A stretch of 64,000 nucleotides of DNA from Luidia sarsii (GCA_949987565.1 OX465107.1:997001-1061000), one strand, 5' to 3'; shown: positions 1-10,712, counted from the stretch's first letter. The notes: generated from the letters alone by a model not told the origin. Translations and numbers: made by a program.

Positions 1-945
1 AAGAGCAAGAGGACAAGCAAGAGGACAAGCAAGAGCACGAGCAAGAGCAAGTGGACAAGCAAGAGGACAAGCAAGAACAAGAGCAAGAGGACAAGCAAGA
101 GCAAGAGGACAAGCAAGAGCAAGAGGACAAGCAAGAGGACAAGCAAGAGCAAGAGCAAGAGGACAAGCAAGAGCAAGAGGACAAGCAAGAGCAAGAGGAC
201 GAGCAAGAGCAAGTTGACAAGCAAGAGCAAGAGGACAAGCAAGAGCAAGAGAACAAGAAAGAGCAAGCGGACAAGCAAGAGCAAGTTGACAAGCAAGAGG
301 ACAAGCAAGAGCAAGAGGACAAGCAAGAGCAAGAGGACAAGCAAGAGCAAGATGACAAGCAAGAGCAAGAGAACAAGCAAGAGCAAGAGGACGAGCAAGA
401 GCAAGAGGACAAGCAAGAGCAAGAGGACGAGCAAGAGCAAGTTGACAAGCAAGAGCAAGCGGACAAGCAAGAGCAAGAGAACAAGCAAGAGCAAGAGGAC
501 AAGCAAGAGCAAGAGGACAAGCAAGAGCAAGAGGACGAGCAAGAGCCAGAGGACGAGCAAGAGCAAGAGGACAAGCAAGAGCAAGAGCAAGGGGACAAGC
601 AAGAGCAAGGGGACAAGCAAGAGCAAGAGCAAGAGCAAGAGGACAAGCAAGAGGACAAGCAAGAACAAGAGCAAGAGGACAAGCAAGAGCAAGAGGACAA
701 GCAAGAGCAAGAGGACAAGCAAGAGGACAAGCAAGAGCAAGAGGACAAGCAAGAGCAAGAGGACAAGCAAGAGCAAGAGGACAAGCAAGAGGACAAGCAA
801 GAGCAAGTGGATGAACAAGAGGACAAGCAAGAGCAAGAGGACAAGCAAGAGCAAGAGGACAAGCAAGAGCAAGAGGACAAGCAATAGCAAGAGGACAAGC
901 AAGAGGACAAGCAAGAGGACAAGCAAGAGGACAAGCAAGAACATT
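1..945. repeat. Purine-rich tandem satellite (18-bp and 12-bp units)
   Basis: Tandem copies of an AAGCAAGAGCAAGAGGAC-type 18-bp unit, mixed with a shortened 12-bp form, run from the window edge to about 945. Both unit lengths are multiples of three, so two plus-strand frames stay open for more than 270 codons (a KQEQED-like repeat and an RTSKSK-like repeat). The KQEQED frame contains no ATG at all; its open stretch starts at a GTG at 51. I read it as a satellite rather than a gene. The same kind of sequence reappears in shorter form at about 1180-1320 and 1560-1780 between the duplicated cassettes to the right, so the satellite probably grew inside that duplicated unit. It may extend left of the window. 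Confidence 0.9.
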
Positions 946-965
946 CAAAAAAGGGAAGTCATTAC

Positions 966-1056
966 CAGAGGCCATACAGCCATGGCTGATGCACTCCATA
1001 AAGCCCATGGCTCTCATGTCTTCTGCCAGGTTCATCAGCTCCTCGCTTCTCAAGTT
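966..1056 (-). other. Exon-like cassette, copy 1
   Basis: A minus-strand 91-nt segment bounded by an AG (after CCCAACAAG) and a GTAATGAC donor. It reads NLRSEELMNLAEDMRAMGF then MECISHGCMAS plus one base. Compared with copy 3 it differs at only a few positions, one of them W to C. The 91-nt length is 1 modulo 3 (starts in phase 0, ends in phase 1), so splicing two cassettes in series would break the frame; alternative use, or non-use, is more likely. No family recognised. Confidence 0.4.
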
Positions 1057-1365
1057 CTTGTTGGGAAGTCATGCCATGTGTGTGTCTGGTAGTTTTGCCA
1101 CCTTCATCATGCGTTTATTGGTCCCAAGTTCGCCTCACGCAGACAGGACAATCAAAAATAGTAGTGTAATGATTAAGATAAAAAGGCAGAGGCAAAGGCA
1201 GAGGCAAAGGCAGAAGCAAAGACAAAGACAGGGACAGGGACAGGGAAACAGAAAGAGCAAGATCAAGAGCACGAGCACGGAGCAAGAGGACGAGCAAAAG
1301 CAACAAGAAGAGCAATAGCTAGAGCAAGAGAATGAGCAAGAGCATTCAAAAAGGAAAGTAATTAC

Positions 1366-1456
1366 CAGATGCCTTCACGTCCTGCTTGATCCACTCCATG
1401 AAGCCCATGGCTCTCATGTCTTCTGCCAGGTTCATCAGCTCCTCGCTTTTCAAGTT
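1366..1456 (-). other. Exon-like cassette, copy 2 (divergent 3' part)
   Basis: The same 91-nt length and the same splice-like borders as copy 1 (acceptor after CCCAACAAG, donor GTAATTAC). The first two thirds match the other copies (SEELMNLAEDMRAMGFMEW). The last part reads IKQDVKAS instead of ISHGCMAS, which looks like a replaced segment rather than point changes. Its acceptor tract is slightly different (GCCCAGCCTGACTT upstream). Unknown function. Confidence 0.4.
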
Positions 1457-1804
1457 CTTGTTGGGAAGTCAGGCTGGGCCAATTTCTGGTAGTTTTAATT
1501 GCCACCTTCACCATGCATTTGAAAATCAAACATAATGAAAATCAAACATATTACAGTGTAATGACTAAGGAAGAGAGGAACAGGCAAGGGCAGAAGCAAA
1601 GGCAGAGACAGAGACATGGGCATGGACAGGAGTAGGGGCAGGGGAAGGAGAAAGGAGAAAGGAGAAAGGAAAGGGGAAGAAGTAGAAGGGTAGAGACAGG
1701 TAAGGTCAGAGGCAAGGGCAAAGATAAAGGTAGGGGCAGGGGAGGGAAGGAGAGAAGGGGGAGTTGAAAGAAAAGAAAGAGCACCCAAAAAGGGAAGTAA
1801 TTAC

Positions 1805-1895
1805 CAGAGGCCATACAGCCATGGCTGATCCACTCCATGAAGCCCATGGCTCTCTTGTCTTCTGCAGGGTTCATCAGCTCCTCGCTTCTCAAGTT
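1805..1895 (-). other. Exon-like cassette, copy 3
   Basis: A 91-nt minus-strand cassette with the donor GTAATTAC and the acceptor shared with copies 1 and 2. It reads NLRSEELMNPAEDKRAMGF then MEWISHGCMAS plus one base. Upstream on the minus strand (about 1900-1990) the conserved block continues with a sequence that is interrupted by TGA in the cassette's frame, consistent with intron. Confidence 0.4.
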
Positions 1896-2509
1896 CTTGT
1901 TGGGAAGTCATGCCATGAGTATGTCTGGTAGTTTTGCCACCTTCATCATGCATTTGTTGGTCCAAACTTCGCCTCCTGCAGGCAGGAAAATCAAACATAC
2001 ATTGTAATACAGTGTAATGGTAAAGACAGAGGCAATGTAATGACTAATGCAGAGAGAGAAAGACAGAGGCAGAAATTGAGGGATCCCTTTTTTTTTCAGA
2101 TTAATGAGACACAAAACAGTAAAGCTAAAATACAAAATTCGTCTTACGAGATGTGGCATGTATGTTAACCCCAATGCCCCCGAAAAAGGAAAAGAATTAG
2201 AAAGTCCTGATGTCAGAAAGGAGACAAGGAAAAGGGGGAAAAATGGAAAACTGACCTTTGCTCATCAGTCCTGAATCAAGGATGTTAAACTCTTCACAGG
2301 ACCAGTGGCAAGCGCGGGGGTGGGAGGGAGGCAGGAAAAGGAGATGTTCCTTCCTCTTACAGACTTCATCTCCTCCACTCGGCCTTCTCCCTCCCCACCT
2401 CCTCCTCCTCCTTTGCCATCTCCACCTCCTCCTAAACCAGTCAGTATCGGAAATGATAGTATCTGAGAAGAAAACATAATCAGTGTATATCTTTAAACAC
2501 AATGATGGA

Positions 2510-2552
2510 GAAACGTTTTGATTCTAGCAGGACCTTTCTCAAAGACAATGAT
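2510..2552 (-). repeat. Copy of the dispersed TCCTGCTAGGA-type repeat (degenerate)
   Basis: On the minus strand this reads GAGAAAGGTCCTGCTAG followed by AATCAAAACG, a diverged copy of the core described at 62951-63072. Only the core is preserved. Confidence 0.6.
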
Positions 2553-3744
2553 GGAGAGTTGGAAAGTGGCTGAAATATCCAAATACAGTGCTTACTCAGT
2601 CGTTGAGAGAAAACGAGGATTCAAACTTGGAGTGAAGGTTGAGCAGTCTAGCAGAAGAAAATCTGGGGAAGGTACTCTCTCAACTCGGGTGGGAAAATAA
2701 TGCACCAGATGCATGTAGGTTGGGAAATTGCAACACTGCCAGAGAGGGTAGTGTTGGGTTGTTCACCCAGGTGTGCCACTGGTGAGTGTGCCATGAGAGA
2801 GCCAGCAGCCAGGCTAGTGCCAAGGGTACAGATCCCATAGGGGAGCTGAGTGAGGGAAATCAAGGATGGGAGAGGGTGAGCAGTCCATGCTATGGGTAAC
2901 CACTTAGGACTGGATCTGGAAGACTGTCTGCCAGGTTATCACTCTTGAAGACAGCTTGAGTCTTGGGAACTGCACTGTGTTGATAAATCTGTATGAGCTC
3001 ACAGACAACTCATGCAAACCACTGATCCATGCTGGATGGTGACATCTGTTCCCTGCCAATTGACAGTATGAACCCAGAGTGCAAGTATGCTCCACAGTGG
3101 AAAGGTGCAAGCAGATGCGACTCCAGAAAATGGATAAGAATTACAGAGGAAAAAAATAGGGAGGACTGGGGAGAACCTTTGCTTGCTCCTGAAACAAGGA
3201 TAAAAACCTCATCACACCACCACCAACAAAGGTGGGGGTCACAAAGCCAGGAAGAGAAAAAAGAGAATCCCTTCCCATGAAAAGAATTGAAGTTGAAGAG
3301 AAGATAAAGAGGTAAACATATTAGAAAATAAGTTTGATTCAAGAAAAGCAATGACAAATTAAGAGAAAAATAGAGGGAAGACTGGCAAGAACCTTTGTGC
3401 GATCCCGAAGGAAAGATTAAAACCTCTTCACAAGATAAGTGGCAATGGCAGGGATCACAATGTCAAGCAGGAGAAAAAGACTTCATAGATAATAATAGAA
3501 GAGGTAAAAACATAAGGTAGGTCTGACTAAAGAAAGGCACTGATAAAGAGAAAAAAAGAGGGAAGATTGGCAAGAACCTTCACATGATCCTGAAGCAAGG
3601 ATTTAAACTTTTTCACAAGAACAGGGGAAAAAAGACTTTCTTTCATAGATATGATAATAGGAATATAAGTTTGTGTTCAGGGGTATGTACTAAGAAGGGT
3701 TTGCCCTACTCAACATGTAAATTACACACTCAATCAGATTTGAA

Positions 3745-3830
3745 TCCACCACTGGAAAGCAGTGGTTAAGATGTCTGCACTAGAAAGCAGGAGTCACGGG
3801 TTCGAATCCTGCCTGCAATGCCTGTATGTT
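3745..3830 (+). repeat. tRNA-derived SINE head
   Basis: The segment contains GTGGTTAAGATGTCTGCA, then CTAGAAAGCAGGAGTCA, then GGGTTCGAATCC, i.e. a D-arm/A-box region, a possible anticodon arm and a perfect B-box-like T-loop. The same head recurs, mostly on the minus strand, at 7370-7545, 18905-19060, 19790-19900 and 29780-29920. It is followed there by a shared tail that includes TTTGCCCTGCTCAATG-like sequence. The repeated tail and multiple copies argue for a SINE rather than a functional tRNA. Confidence 0.6.
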
Positions 3831-5040
3831 TTCAGCAGGCAATCGGACAAGGAACTAAGCATACCGTGTTACAATTACACATTGAGTAAGGCAAAATAAA
3901 GGAGACAGAGTTAAAGAAAGAAAATTAGGTAGAGTCAAATAGTTCTGAAAGGTATGTCTGATTCAAGATGAGGAACAAAGAAGAATTTATGGTAAAACCT
4001 GGCAAGAACCTTTGTTTGATCCTGAAAAAAAAGGATAAGAAACCTCTTCACAGAAAGGTGGGGTCACAAAGCCAGGTAAACAAAAAACACCCGTTCTTCC
4101 CCCAAAAGATGCCAGGCAACGGTCGGCCTTGAGACAAGAAAAAGGAATTGAGGGCAGTAAGAGTGGAAGAATCCGAAGCAACATGGTTAGCATAGACTCT
4201 TTCCCATCCCACTTTTATCACTTTTTCTGGAAAGGTGAGTAGTATGCATGGTTGCAGACAGGAATTCAAGATTGCTGTCAAATAGGTGAAAGATGGAAGA
4301 GTTTAAGCCAAACCAGATGGTGGAAACAATTGAACAGACAGACTTGGCTGCCAAGAGTGGGCGGACAAAATTCTGTCACTGCTTTTTCTTACAAGAAGAT
4401 GAAAACACCAGGCCTAGAAATGACACTGCCCAGCCCCTTGGAGTGAAATTTGTGGGAGAGATTTTCTCTGATTTTCAGAGACCAACTACAGGCAGACTGC
4501 CTTAGACCTTTGCTTCATCTTTGAAAAGAGGGAAAAATGGAAGCTCTGATATCAGCCTATGCCTCTTCATTGTGGTATTCATCCTCATGTCTCTGATTTG
4601 CTCTTAAAGCAAAGAGATAATAATCGATAAAAACAAAATAAACCTAGTTAATTTCTACCCCAAACCCCCCCCCCAAAAAAAAAAGAAAAACCCAGTAATA
4701 GCAAAGACTAAAATATTGGGTGGTAGTACTTTATAACACAAAGGTTACAACACAGATATTCAAAGCAGCCCATCACACCATGAGTGTCAATTCTGGCATA
4801 CATGGAATGCTATAAGCGGCTATTATTAAAACTAAAATATAAAAATTGAGACATGAACCTTCTTAGTTCTGAATCAGCTGTGTCTATGAAAGTTCATGCC
4901 TTATTTTGGAATTTAACTTTTTTACTAGTTAGTCTTATAAAATGCTACCACCCAGTATATTTATGCGTCTTGTAGAACAACATGACTATACACATTATAA
5001 TTAAGACTTGAAGATTTGTATGGTGAAATTACCAAGAGGA

Positions 5041-5190
5041 AGGTTTGCGGTGACACCATGTAACATGTCTTTAGAGAAAAAGAGTGTGTGGCTCCAAAAA
5101 TAGCCGGTAACTGAAAAGAGCCAGCAGCGTGTACTCTGCCCGTCATCAGGAGACTGCTGGATTCCAACTATCATCAGTGCTTGTAAAGTT
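5041..5190 (-). repeat. Penelope-like terminal repeat, left (internal deletion)
   Basis: On the minus strand it begins near 5190 with CTGATGATAGTTGGAATCC, continues with a CTGATGACGGGCAG half-hairpin near 5130-5150, and ends with ATGGTGTCACCGCAAACC near 5045. The complementary CTGCCC arm and the GAAA seen in the right copy are missing, so the hairpin described at 6541-6690 cannot form here. Confidence 0.75.
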
Positions 5191-5583
5191 GTGCAGAGCG
5201 CTGGAGCGTGGAGAATCTTTCCTGTCCAGCATGACTACTAGATCGAGTTCGGGCTGCGCACGTTCTCGGCTGTTCGTGAACAACCCTGGTGGAGAGGTGG
5301 TGTGTGATCCTGTTCCGAGTGCAGCATTCTTGGGTCGTGTTCGTGTGGTTCGAGCGCAAGAACAAGGTTTGCGTGTGAAGAACAGACCGCCAGAACTCGA
5401 CCCTAGAGTGTCGAGAAGTGGAAGTTCACTGGAGTGGATGCTGAGACCCAGGAGGAAGACTAGGTGATGGATGAGGCGGAGTTGTCGCTGGGTATAGAAG
5501 GCCCAGTGGCTGCCATTTGTCACTGATGTGAACACCGATATCCTGAGGAACAGTGTTGTGCTTGAAGTTCTCGATGGCCTCCC

Positions 5584-6598
5584 TCACCGGACGGGGGTGC
5601 CATCTCTCAATGCTGGTGATGAGTTTGGCACTGCTCCACTAGCTGACATAGTCCTCCTCATGTGAGTGCTGGATGATCCCAGACTTGTAGTAATCTCCCT
5701 TAAGGCCATGGTCTTTGTGTTTGTTGAGTCTAGTGGGGAGGTCCCTACCAGTCTCTCCAATGTACACTTGGCCGCACACACAAGAGATCTTGTCAATTCC
5801 AGGTCTGGAATCTGGGTCATGTCTATCCTTGTGGGTCTGGGTGAAGTTCCGGATATTGTTGGGTGCTGTGTAGAAGACATTGACGTTGCATTTGTTCAGG
5901 GCCTGTTGGATCTTGTGAGAGGTACTGCACAAGTACGGGAGGGTGATGACAGGAGTTTCTCTACTAGGTTGAACTTGGGTCGAGGAGACCCTTTGTTCAA
6001 TCCCCATGGCAGGCTCTGAGATCTTGGGTCTTGATCTAGTGTCCAGAGTAGCCATTCCTCTGTAGGGCTGCCTTGATGTGACAAATCTCCTCCTGTAGGT
6101 CATTCCCATCACTGATCCTGTAGGCATGTCAAACAAGAGTGTTGTTGACCGAATGTCTGATGCTAGGGTAGTGGATTGGAAGGACCGGCTATGGAGGTAG
6201 CAGTCTGTGTGTGTGGGTTTCTGGTAGATCTGCTGAGTGAGAGAGCAGTTCTGCTGCCTGGACATCTAGGCATCCAGGAAAAGGATGCTGCCATCCTTCT
6301 CTTAATCCATGGTGAACTGTATGCCGCTGTGCGGCCCGCTGAGGTGATCCAGGAATAGCTGGAGCTTGTCTTGGCCGTGCTGCCAGATGCCAAAGGTGTC
6401 ATCCACATACATGTAGCACAACCAGACCAGTGGTTGTAAATCAGCTATAGCGATGGCAGTCTGCTCAAACTCCTCCACGAACACGTCGGCATGAACCAGG
6501 GATATGAGCGATCCCATGGAGGTTCCTTCTGACTGCTCAAACAAGCACTGATGATAGTTGGAATCCAGCAATCTCCTGACGACGGGCAGAGTACACAC
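5584..6598 (-). pseudogene. Reverse transcriptase / GIY-YIG endonuclease remnant of the Penelope-like element
   Basis: Reading on the minus strand from 6598, the first frame gives the end of the RT palm: an EQSEGTSMGSLISLVHAD block followed by the catalytic YVDDTF box (about 6400-6420). A frameshift near 6300-6400 moves to a frame with IYQKPTHTDCYLHSRSF (about 6150-6220). That frame runs through LPYLCSTSHKIQQALNK and CVCGQVYIGETGRDLPTRLN to about 5640; the VYIGETGR...R...H pattern is the GIY-YIG nuclease core. A third frame covers the tail (near 5500-5600, with IENFKHNTVPQDIGVHISD). The upstream fingers and the N-terminal part of the RT are missing. At least two frameshifts make this non-functional. 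Identification rests on motif order, not on a search. Confidence 0.8.
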
Positions 6599-6690
6599 TA
6601 CACACTGCCCGAAATGTTGAGTTACCGGCTCTTTTCAGAACCACACATACACTCCTTATAAGATATGTGCTAAATGGTGTCACCACAAAC
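6541..6690 (+). repeat. Penelope-like terminal repeat, right, with hammerhead-like hairpin
   Basis: On the plus strand it holds CTGACGA, one extra C, the arm GGGCAG, a loop of about 15 nt, the arm CTGCCC and then GAAATG (about 6573-6615). It continues with GTTGAGTTACCGGCTC and TTTTCAGAACCACAC. The CTGANGA - stem - GAAA order is that of a hammerhead ribozyme core. The extra base before the stem and the absence of an obvious stem III / cleavage triplet are departures from the canonical fold. Confidence 0.6.
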
Positions 6691-6699
6691 CTTCCTCTT

Positions 6700-7370
6700 T
6701 ATATACATGTACATCATTGCAAACATTGGATTAATGATTATGGCCTTCTGTTTACAATATTTCTCATTTTAAAGAAAGTATGCAACAATTGGACAAAAGA
6801 TACCTTTGTTTAGTGCTGTTGCCCCATATGGTGTGCAAAGTTGACATTTAATCAAGTAAAGGTAATAGAGAAATCTATAATTCTAGAAAAGCAAAGTTAA
6901 CATTTACTGGTAATCAAGTAATAGAGAATTATCTCCACTAGAAATAGTGATAACTATATTTCGGATTAAATGCCAACTTTGCACGCCATAGCTCAAACCT
7001 GTAGCAAAGAAGGGTTTCTGGAATTTCAGAGATGGAAGCGACAGAATGAACCAAAACCCAAATCAGTCAAGAAATATGAACTGAATATCAAACAGATTCT
7101 CAACAGCAGTGGAGACAGGTAATCTTTATAAAAAAAAAATAAAAAAAATAAAAAAAAACTATGCACAACAAAATCCAGTTACAGTATAACAATGGACAGA
7201 ACCAGCACAGCAACACACTAGATATTTCAATTTCAGGAATCATTTTTAATTTTTTTGATATTTTTCTGGTGCAAATAAAGAAAGGGAAAACCATCAAAGT
7301 CTATAACAATTTGTTCTTCTGTTGATTTGTTAATTTTTTACTTTAATTTGCTCGGATTCATTTTGGGCAT
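6700..7370. other. Intergenic, A/T-rich, no gene seen
   Basis: Contains a short near-repeat (ATTTACTGGTAATCAAGTAATAG-like, twice near 6845-6935), a poly-A tract with interspersed T at 7130-7160, and no ORF with splice sites or known motifs. Confidence 0.6.
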
Positions 7371-7545
7371 TCCATTAAAAGAAATTGCCCAACCTGATGT
7401 GTTGCAATGCTAGTGCTGCTCAGTGCTTTTCCCCACTGCCTGCCAGAATGAAACACAGACAGCTCAGGCAGGATTCGAACCTGCACCTCCAGTTTTCTAT
7501 AGAGGAGCTGTCTTACCCACTTGACCACTGAGCTGACCAGAATGC
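7370..7545 (-). repeat. tRNA-derived SINE
   Basis: On the minus strand: AGCTCAGTGGTCAAGTGG, GGTTCGAATCCTGCCTGAGC, then a tail with GTGCTGCTCAGTGC and GCAACACATCAGGTTGGGC near 7380-7430. Head and tail match the other SINE copies in the window; the T-loop/B box (GGTTCGAATCC) is perfect. Confidence 0.65.
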
Positions 7546-7679
7546 TTGTGGCCAAGCAGGTGCTGCTACTCTTTTTTCATTTTTTTGATATTGTGCAAAA
7601 GCGAACAATAGCTAATTCAGGTATCCCTGCTCAGGAGAATTCCAAATTAGTCCAATCAAAATGGTTCGCTGCTGCTCAG

Positions 7680-7864
7680 AACCCCCCCCCCCAAAAAAAA
7701 AAAAAAAAAAAAAATCTTAAAAAAAATTATTAACATAAAGAAGAGGTGGAGGAAGCACACATGGCTGGAAACCCATTTGAAGAACTAAAAAAAGGAAAAA
7801 AGAAAGGAAAAAAGAAAGGAAAAAAGAAAGGAAAAAAGAAAGGAAAAAAGAAAGGAAAAAAGGA
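7680..7864. repeat. Simple repeats: poly-C/poly-A and (AAAGGAAAAAAG)n
   Basis: Homopolymer C then A at 7682-7712, followed at 7786-7862 by six near-perfect copies of a 12-bp AAAGGAAAAAAG unit. The Lys/Gly-rich open frame across it is a by-product of the 12-bp period. Confidence 0.9.
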
Positions 7865-7979
7865 AACAGAGCCAGGTCTTACTGCACTGTTCTCCTGCAA
7901 TTTAAGAATCAAGTCCAGCCAGCTCATAACTCACAAGTGCTCTAGTAAGGCTGGTGGTTTAACTAAAACACAATGACTC

Positions 7980-9980
7980 ATCCAGCCACATGTACCATTC
8001 CTCAGAAAATATAACTATAACGTCCATCTTTTTGAAACTTTTGAAACTGTTTTAAGATGAATTCTGGGCTATCCACTCACAACTGATAAAAGCCTGGCTT
8101 TTCCACAATTATCCAACATGTACCAAATTATACAAAATAAATGGATCATTTAAAAAACAAATTATCATTCTGCAGCTTACATCAAGCCGACAATTAGACA
8201 ATGTAAATGGCATCATACAAAACATTGTGACCATGTCAAAGAGAATGAAATGAATTGTTGACACTTGCCTTGACTACTCCTCACCAAATAGGCGCATTAA
8301 GGCCAACTTACCACTAGGTGGGGCTGGTCCGCACTTCCTATTCAGATCAAGTATTCTTAAGTGTCATGTTGACGATACTCAATTTCACATTCACCAGTTA
8401 CAATATGGTCTCCAGTTAGCATCAGGACATGTTTTTCAATGGTTACACTCAGTGTAAAAAGACTACAATATGCACATCATCTCCGTATAAATGACACAAT
8501 CAGGATTTTAACGAGTTGCTTGAGTGCTTCAGAAAGGCAAATGAGATATGAATAAATGAAAACATTACACCAGGTGCCTTGCAGAAAGGCATAAGGAAAA
8601 AAGGTCACTAAAGTCATTAAAAAAAATTACTCATTATTTTCCATTTTGTATGCACTTCATCCTTATCCACATTTGTCATGAAGTAAAAAAAAAAAAAAAT
8701 TGTAAAAAGCCATAAAACGGACCAGACAAAATTTGTTCCCAGCAGAAGGGCATAAAGTGATTTTAGCGTCTGAACGCACTTATTCCCTTTTGCCAGGCAC
8801 CTGACAAATTTACAAGCAACAGGACATTGTTACATCATTAAGTCAGAAGGAATACCACAATGAAGATGCATTTGTTAAACCACAATTTCTATGAGTATTC
8901 TCTGTTCAAGATGGCCAGCCATCTAGAACAGAGAAATACACACAAGGCTAATTGAGTTTGACTGCACAGTACTTTGGCTGTGCAGCTGTGCATAAGAAGG
9001 AAGTCACGATAAAATGAAATCAGATGAAGAAGGCAATGCATGTCTGCACAGACCTAAATATATCATACTTGAAATAAAGCAAAAACCTCTCCACATAACC
9101 ACACCAGGGCTGGGATATTCTAGGCCAGGAAAGAGAAAAGAAAAGTTTTTTTGGCCCAAAGAAGCCATGTACATAGCAAGGAGGCTTTTTTGAAAGAAGA
9201 ATACAGACAAGAGTAAGAAAGATAAAGGAATAAGAGTCTGACATTGAAGAAAAATACATTGAAAGTATGAAAGAAAAGAATTAAGTATATTTCTGAAATA
9301 CATTGTCCTCAGGGTGATTGGACACCCATTTTCATTGACATAAGAAGAACAGTCCCTATGGTGCTTTGTAAATTGGTTTTCAAACATTATGACATTTTGC
9401 ATAATATTTGGGGCTTTTTACTAGAATGTTATCACAGGCAAATGTAGAAGAGTGGAGGATGGGGTTACCAAGAGCTGGATTATACTAGGACAGGAAGAAG
9501 AGAGAAAAGGGACTTTCTTGCCCTAAAGAAGCCGAGGACAGATTATCAAGGCTTGTATTCTGAAAGAAGCAGTTATGGGAACTCAAAGGAATAATGGTGT
9601 GACCGTGTGAACACCTCGAAAGTCGGAAAGAAATGAAGTAACAAGAATATTACTGTAATCCTTTATCCTCGCTGTAATTGAACAAACTGAGCAATTCACT
9701 GGCAAAAGTTCACTGATGATAGCCATCACAGAAATGAAAAATTCCTATTCGTAAAGATTGTTTAAAAGGAAAACTGAATGTAACCATATCTCCATTTTGT
9801 GTCTATGAACCAAATAATTGAAGAGTTTGACGATGAAGAAGGTTTGTTGTGAAAGTGACCAAGAAATGCAGCCCTTTAAGTGATAAATCAGCAGTTTTGC
9901 TGAAGGAGTCAGATCTGACAAGAAGAAAAAACAGAAAAGGGATGTCAGGGTTCCATATGATGAAGACAGATGACCCTTGA
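7980..9980. other. Intergenic; short dispersed-repeat match, no identified gene
   Basis: A ~140-bp block at about 8680-8800 (TTGTAAAAAGCCATAAAACG ... TTAGCGTCTGAACGCACTTA) recurs at 58575-58665. Blocks near 9060-9150 and 9430-9500 are diverged relatives of the tandem units at 2.2-4.1 kb. On the minus strand a GTG|GTAAGTTGG donor-like site lies at about 8316, after a short open peptide (LNRKCGPAPPSG), but no partner exon is evident. Confidence 0.4.
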
Positions 9981-10619
9981 AACCCTTCACAGATTGCTCC
10001 ATCATGGAGACACTTTAAAAACAGGTGACAGGCAAGTAGATCTTGCAGAGCTCACTGTTTCTCACCAGCAACATGGACCTATGATGGTTTCATGAAATCC
10101 TGGATGGACATGCCTGTGAGGCTGGTGAGATCTACCAGACACATCACAGTTCCACCAAGACACAAAGCTGTTCCACAAGAGATTCCCTGGCAAAGGCAAG
10201 TCTTCCAGAGCCAGTCCTTTGGTCACCCATAGCCAAGGACCATCCACCCTGCACACCACCCTCAATCACCCCCAATCAGCCCACCTATGGGTACACTCTG
10301 TACCCATGGCACCGTCCTGGCTGTAAGCCTTCACACAGCGCACATACCAGTGACACACTTGAGTGAGCATCCCAACACCACCCTTTCCAACAGTGCCACA
10401 GTCCCCCTGCCTACATGTTCCAGTGCACCAGGCCCCTCCCAAGATGAGAGTCACCTCCTCCAGAATCCTCCCCCACAGGACCACTACAACCTCACTCCCA
10501 AGTCAAAACCCAGCACCTTCTCCCTAAGACTGAGATTGCTGTATTTGGATAATTTCAACCAAACCTGGCCTATGCAAACTGAAAAATAATATGAAGAGTA
10601 ATAAACAAAAATGCAACTT

Positions 10620-10712
10620 GCTTACTGACTAAAATGGCCAAAATGCAATTTAAAAAATAGGAGGATCGATCATTTCAATCCTAGCAGGACCTTTCTCAAA
10701 GGCAGTATGAAC
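10620..10712 (-). repeat. Dispersed TCCTGCTAGGA-type repeat with its flank
   Basis: On the minus strand the order is GAGAAAGGTCCTGCTAGGAT, TGAAATG, then a T-rich stretch and GCATTTTGGCCATTTTAGTC, AGTAAGCAAG. The same order (core then 'CATTTTGGTCATTTTAGTC') is seen at 17220-17290, 27470-27560 and 31995-32120, showing that the repeat is longer than its core. Confidence 0.75.

Larger units (their letters stand above)
946..2020 (-). repeat. Three tandem copies of a ~420-bp unit carrying an exon-like cassette
   Basis: Near-identical blocks begin at about 946, 1345 and 1785. Each has, on the minus strand, a pyrimidine-containing acceptor, a 91-nt open cassette, a GTAAT donor and a purine-rich low-complexity tail. 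The blocks differ by scattered substitutions, and the middle copy has a different last third of the cassette. Spacing is about 400 then 440 bp, the difference lying in the low-complexity tails. This looks like local duplication of one exon of a minus-strand gene, most of which would lie outside the window. I do not recognise the encoded peptide. Confidence 0.6.
2250..4500. repeat. Degenerate tandem duplications, no clear gene
   Basis: Recurrent blocks with the pattern 'GGCAAGAACCTTTG ... GATCCTGAA ... AAGGAT ... AAACCTCTTCACA ... GGGATCACAA ... AGGAGAAAA' occur at about 2255-2345, 3165-3265, 3385-3480, 3570-3650 and 4000-4085. Diverged versions appear at 9060-9150 and 9430-9500. They look like an old local tandem duplication of a ~200-bp unit. 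On the minus strand short open pieces exist, but no two adjacent pieces share a frame with convincing splice sites. I call no gene here. Confidence 0.4.
5041..6690 (-). mobile_element. Penelope-like retroelement, 5'-truncated and frameshifted, with inverted terminal copies
   Basis: A minus-strand coding remnant (see 5584-6598) sits between two inverted copies of the same ~150-bp sequence: 6541-6690 on one side and 5041-5190 on the other. The copies share GGTTTGCGGTGACACCATG-like ends, a GAAAAGAGCC block, an ACTCTGCCCGTCATCAGGAG-like block and TGGATTCCAACTATCATCAG. Penelope-like elements are known for terminal repeats ('pseudo-LTRs') that may be direct or inverted, for a reverse transcriptase unlike those of LINEs, and for a C-terminal GIY-YIG endonuclease; all three fit here. 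The left copy has lost the part between the hairpin and the GAAAAGAGCC block. Fragments of the same terminal repeat without coding sequence lie elsewhere in the window. Confidence 0.8.

Noticed and set aside
51..1092. Two overlapping 278- and 292-codon open frames at the left end
   Set aside because: They are produced by 18/12-bp satellite units without stops. The KQEQED frame has no ATG, and the RTSKSK frame runs out into the duplicated cassette region.
3750..3830. A functional tRNA gene
   Set aside because: The acceptor stem does not close, and the sequence recurs with a shared SINE tail elsewhere.
5146..5535. 129-codon frame at the left end of the Penelope-like element as a host gene
   Set aside because: It lies within the element's tail, partly out of frame with the endonuclease remnant, and overlaps the terminal repeat.
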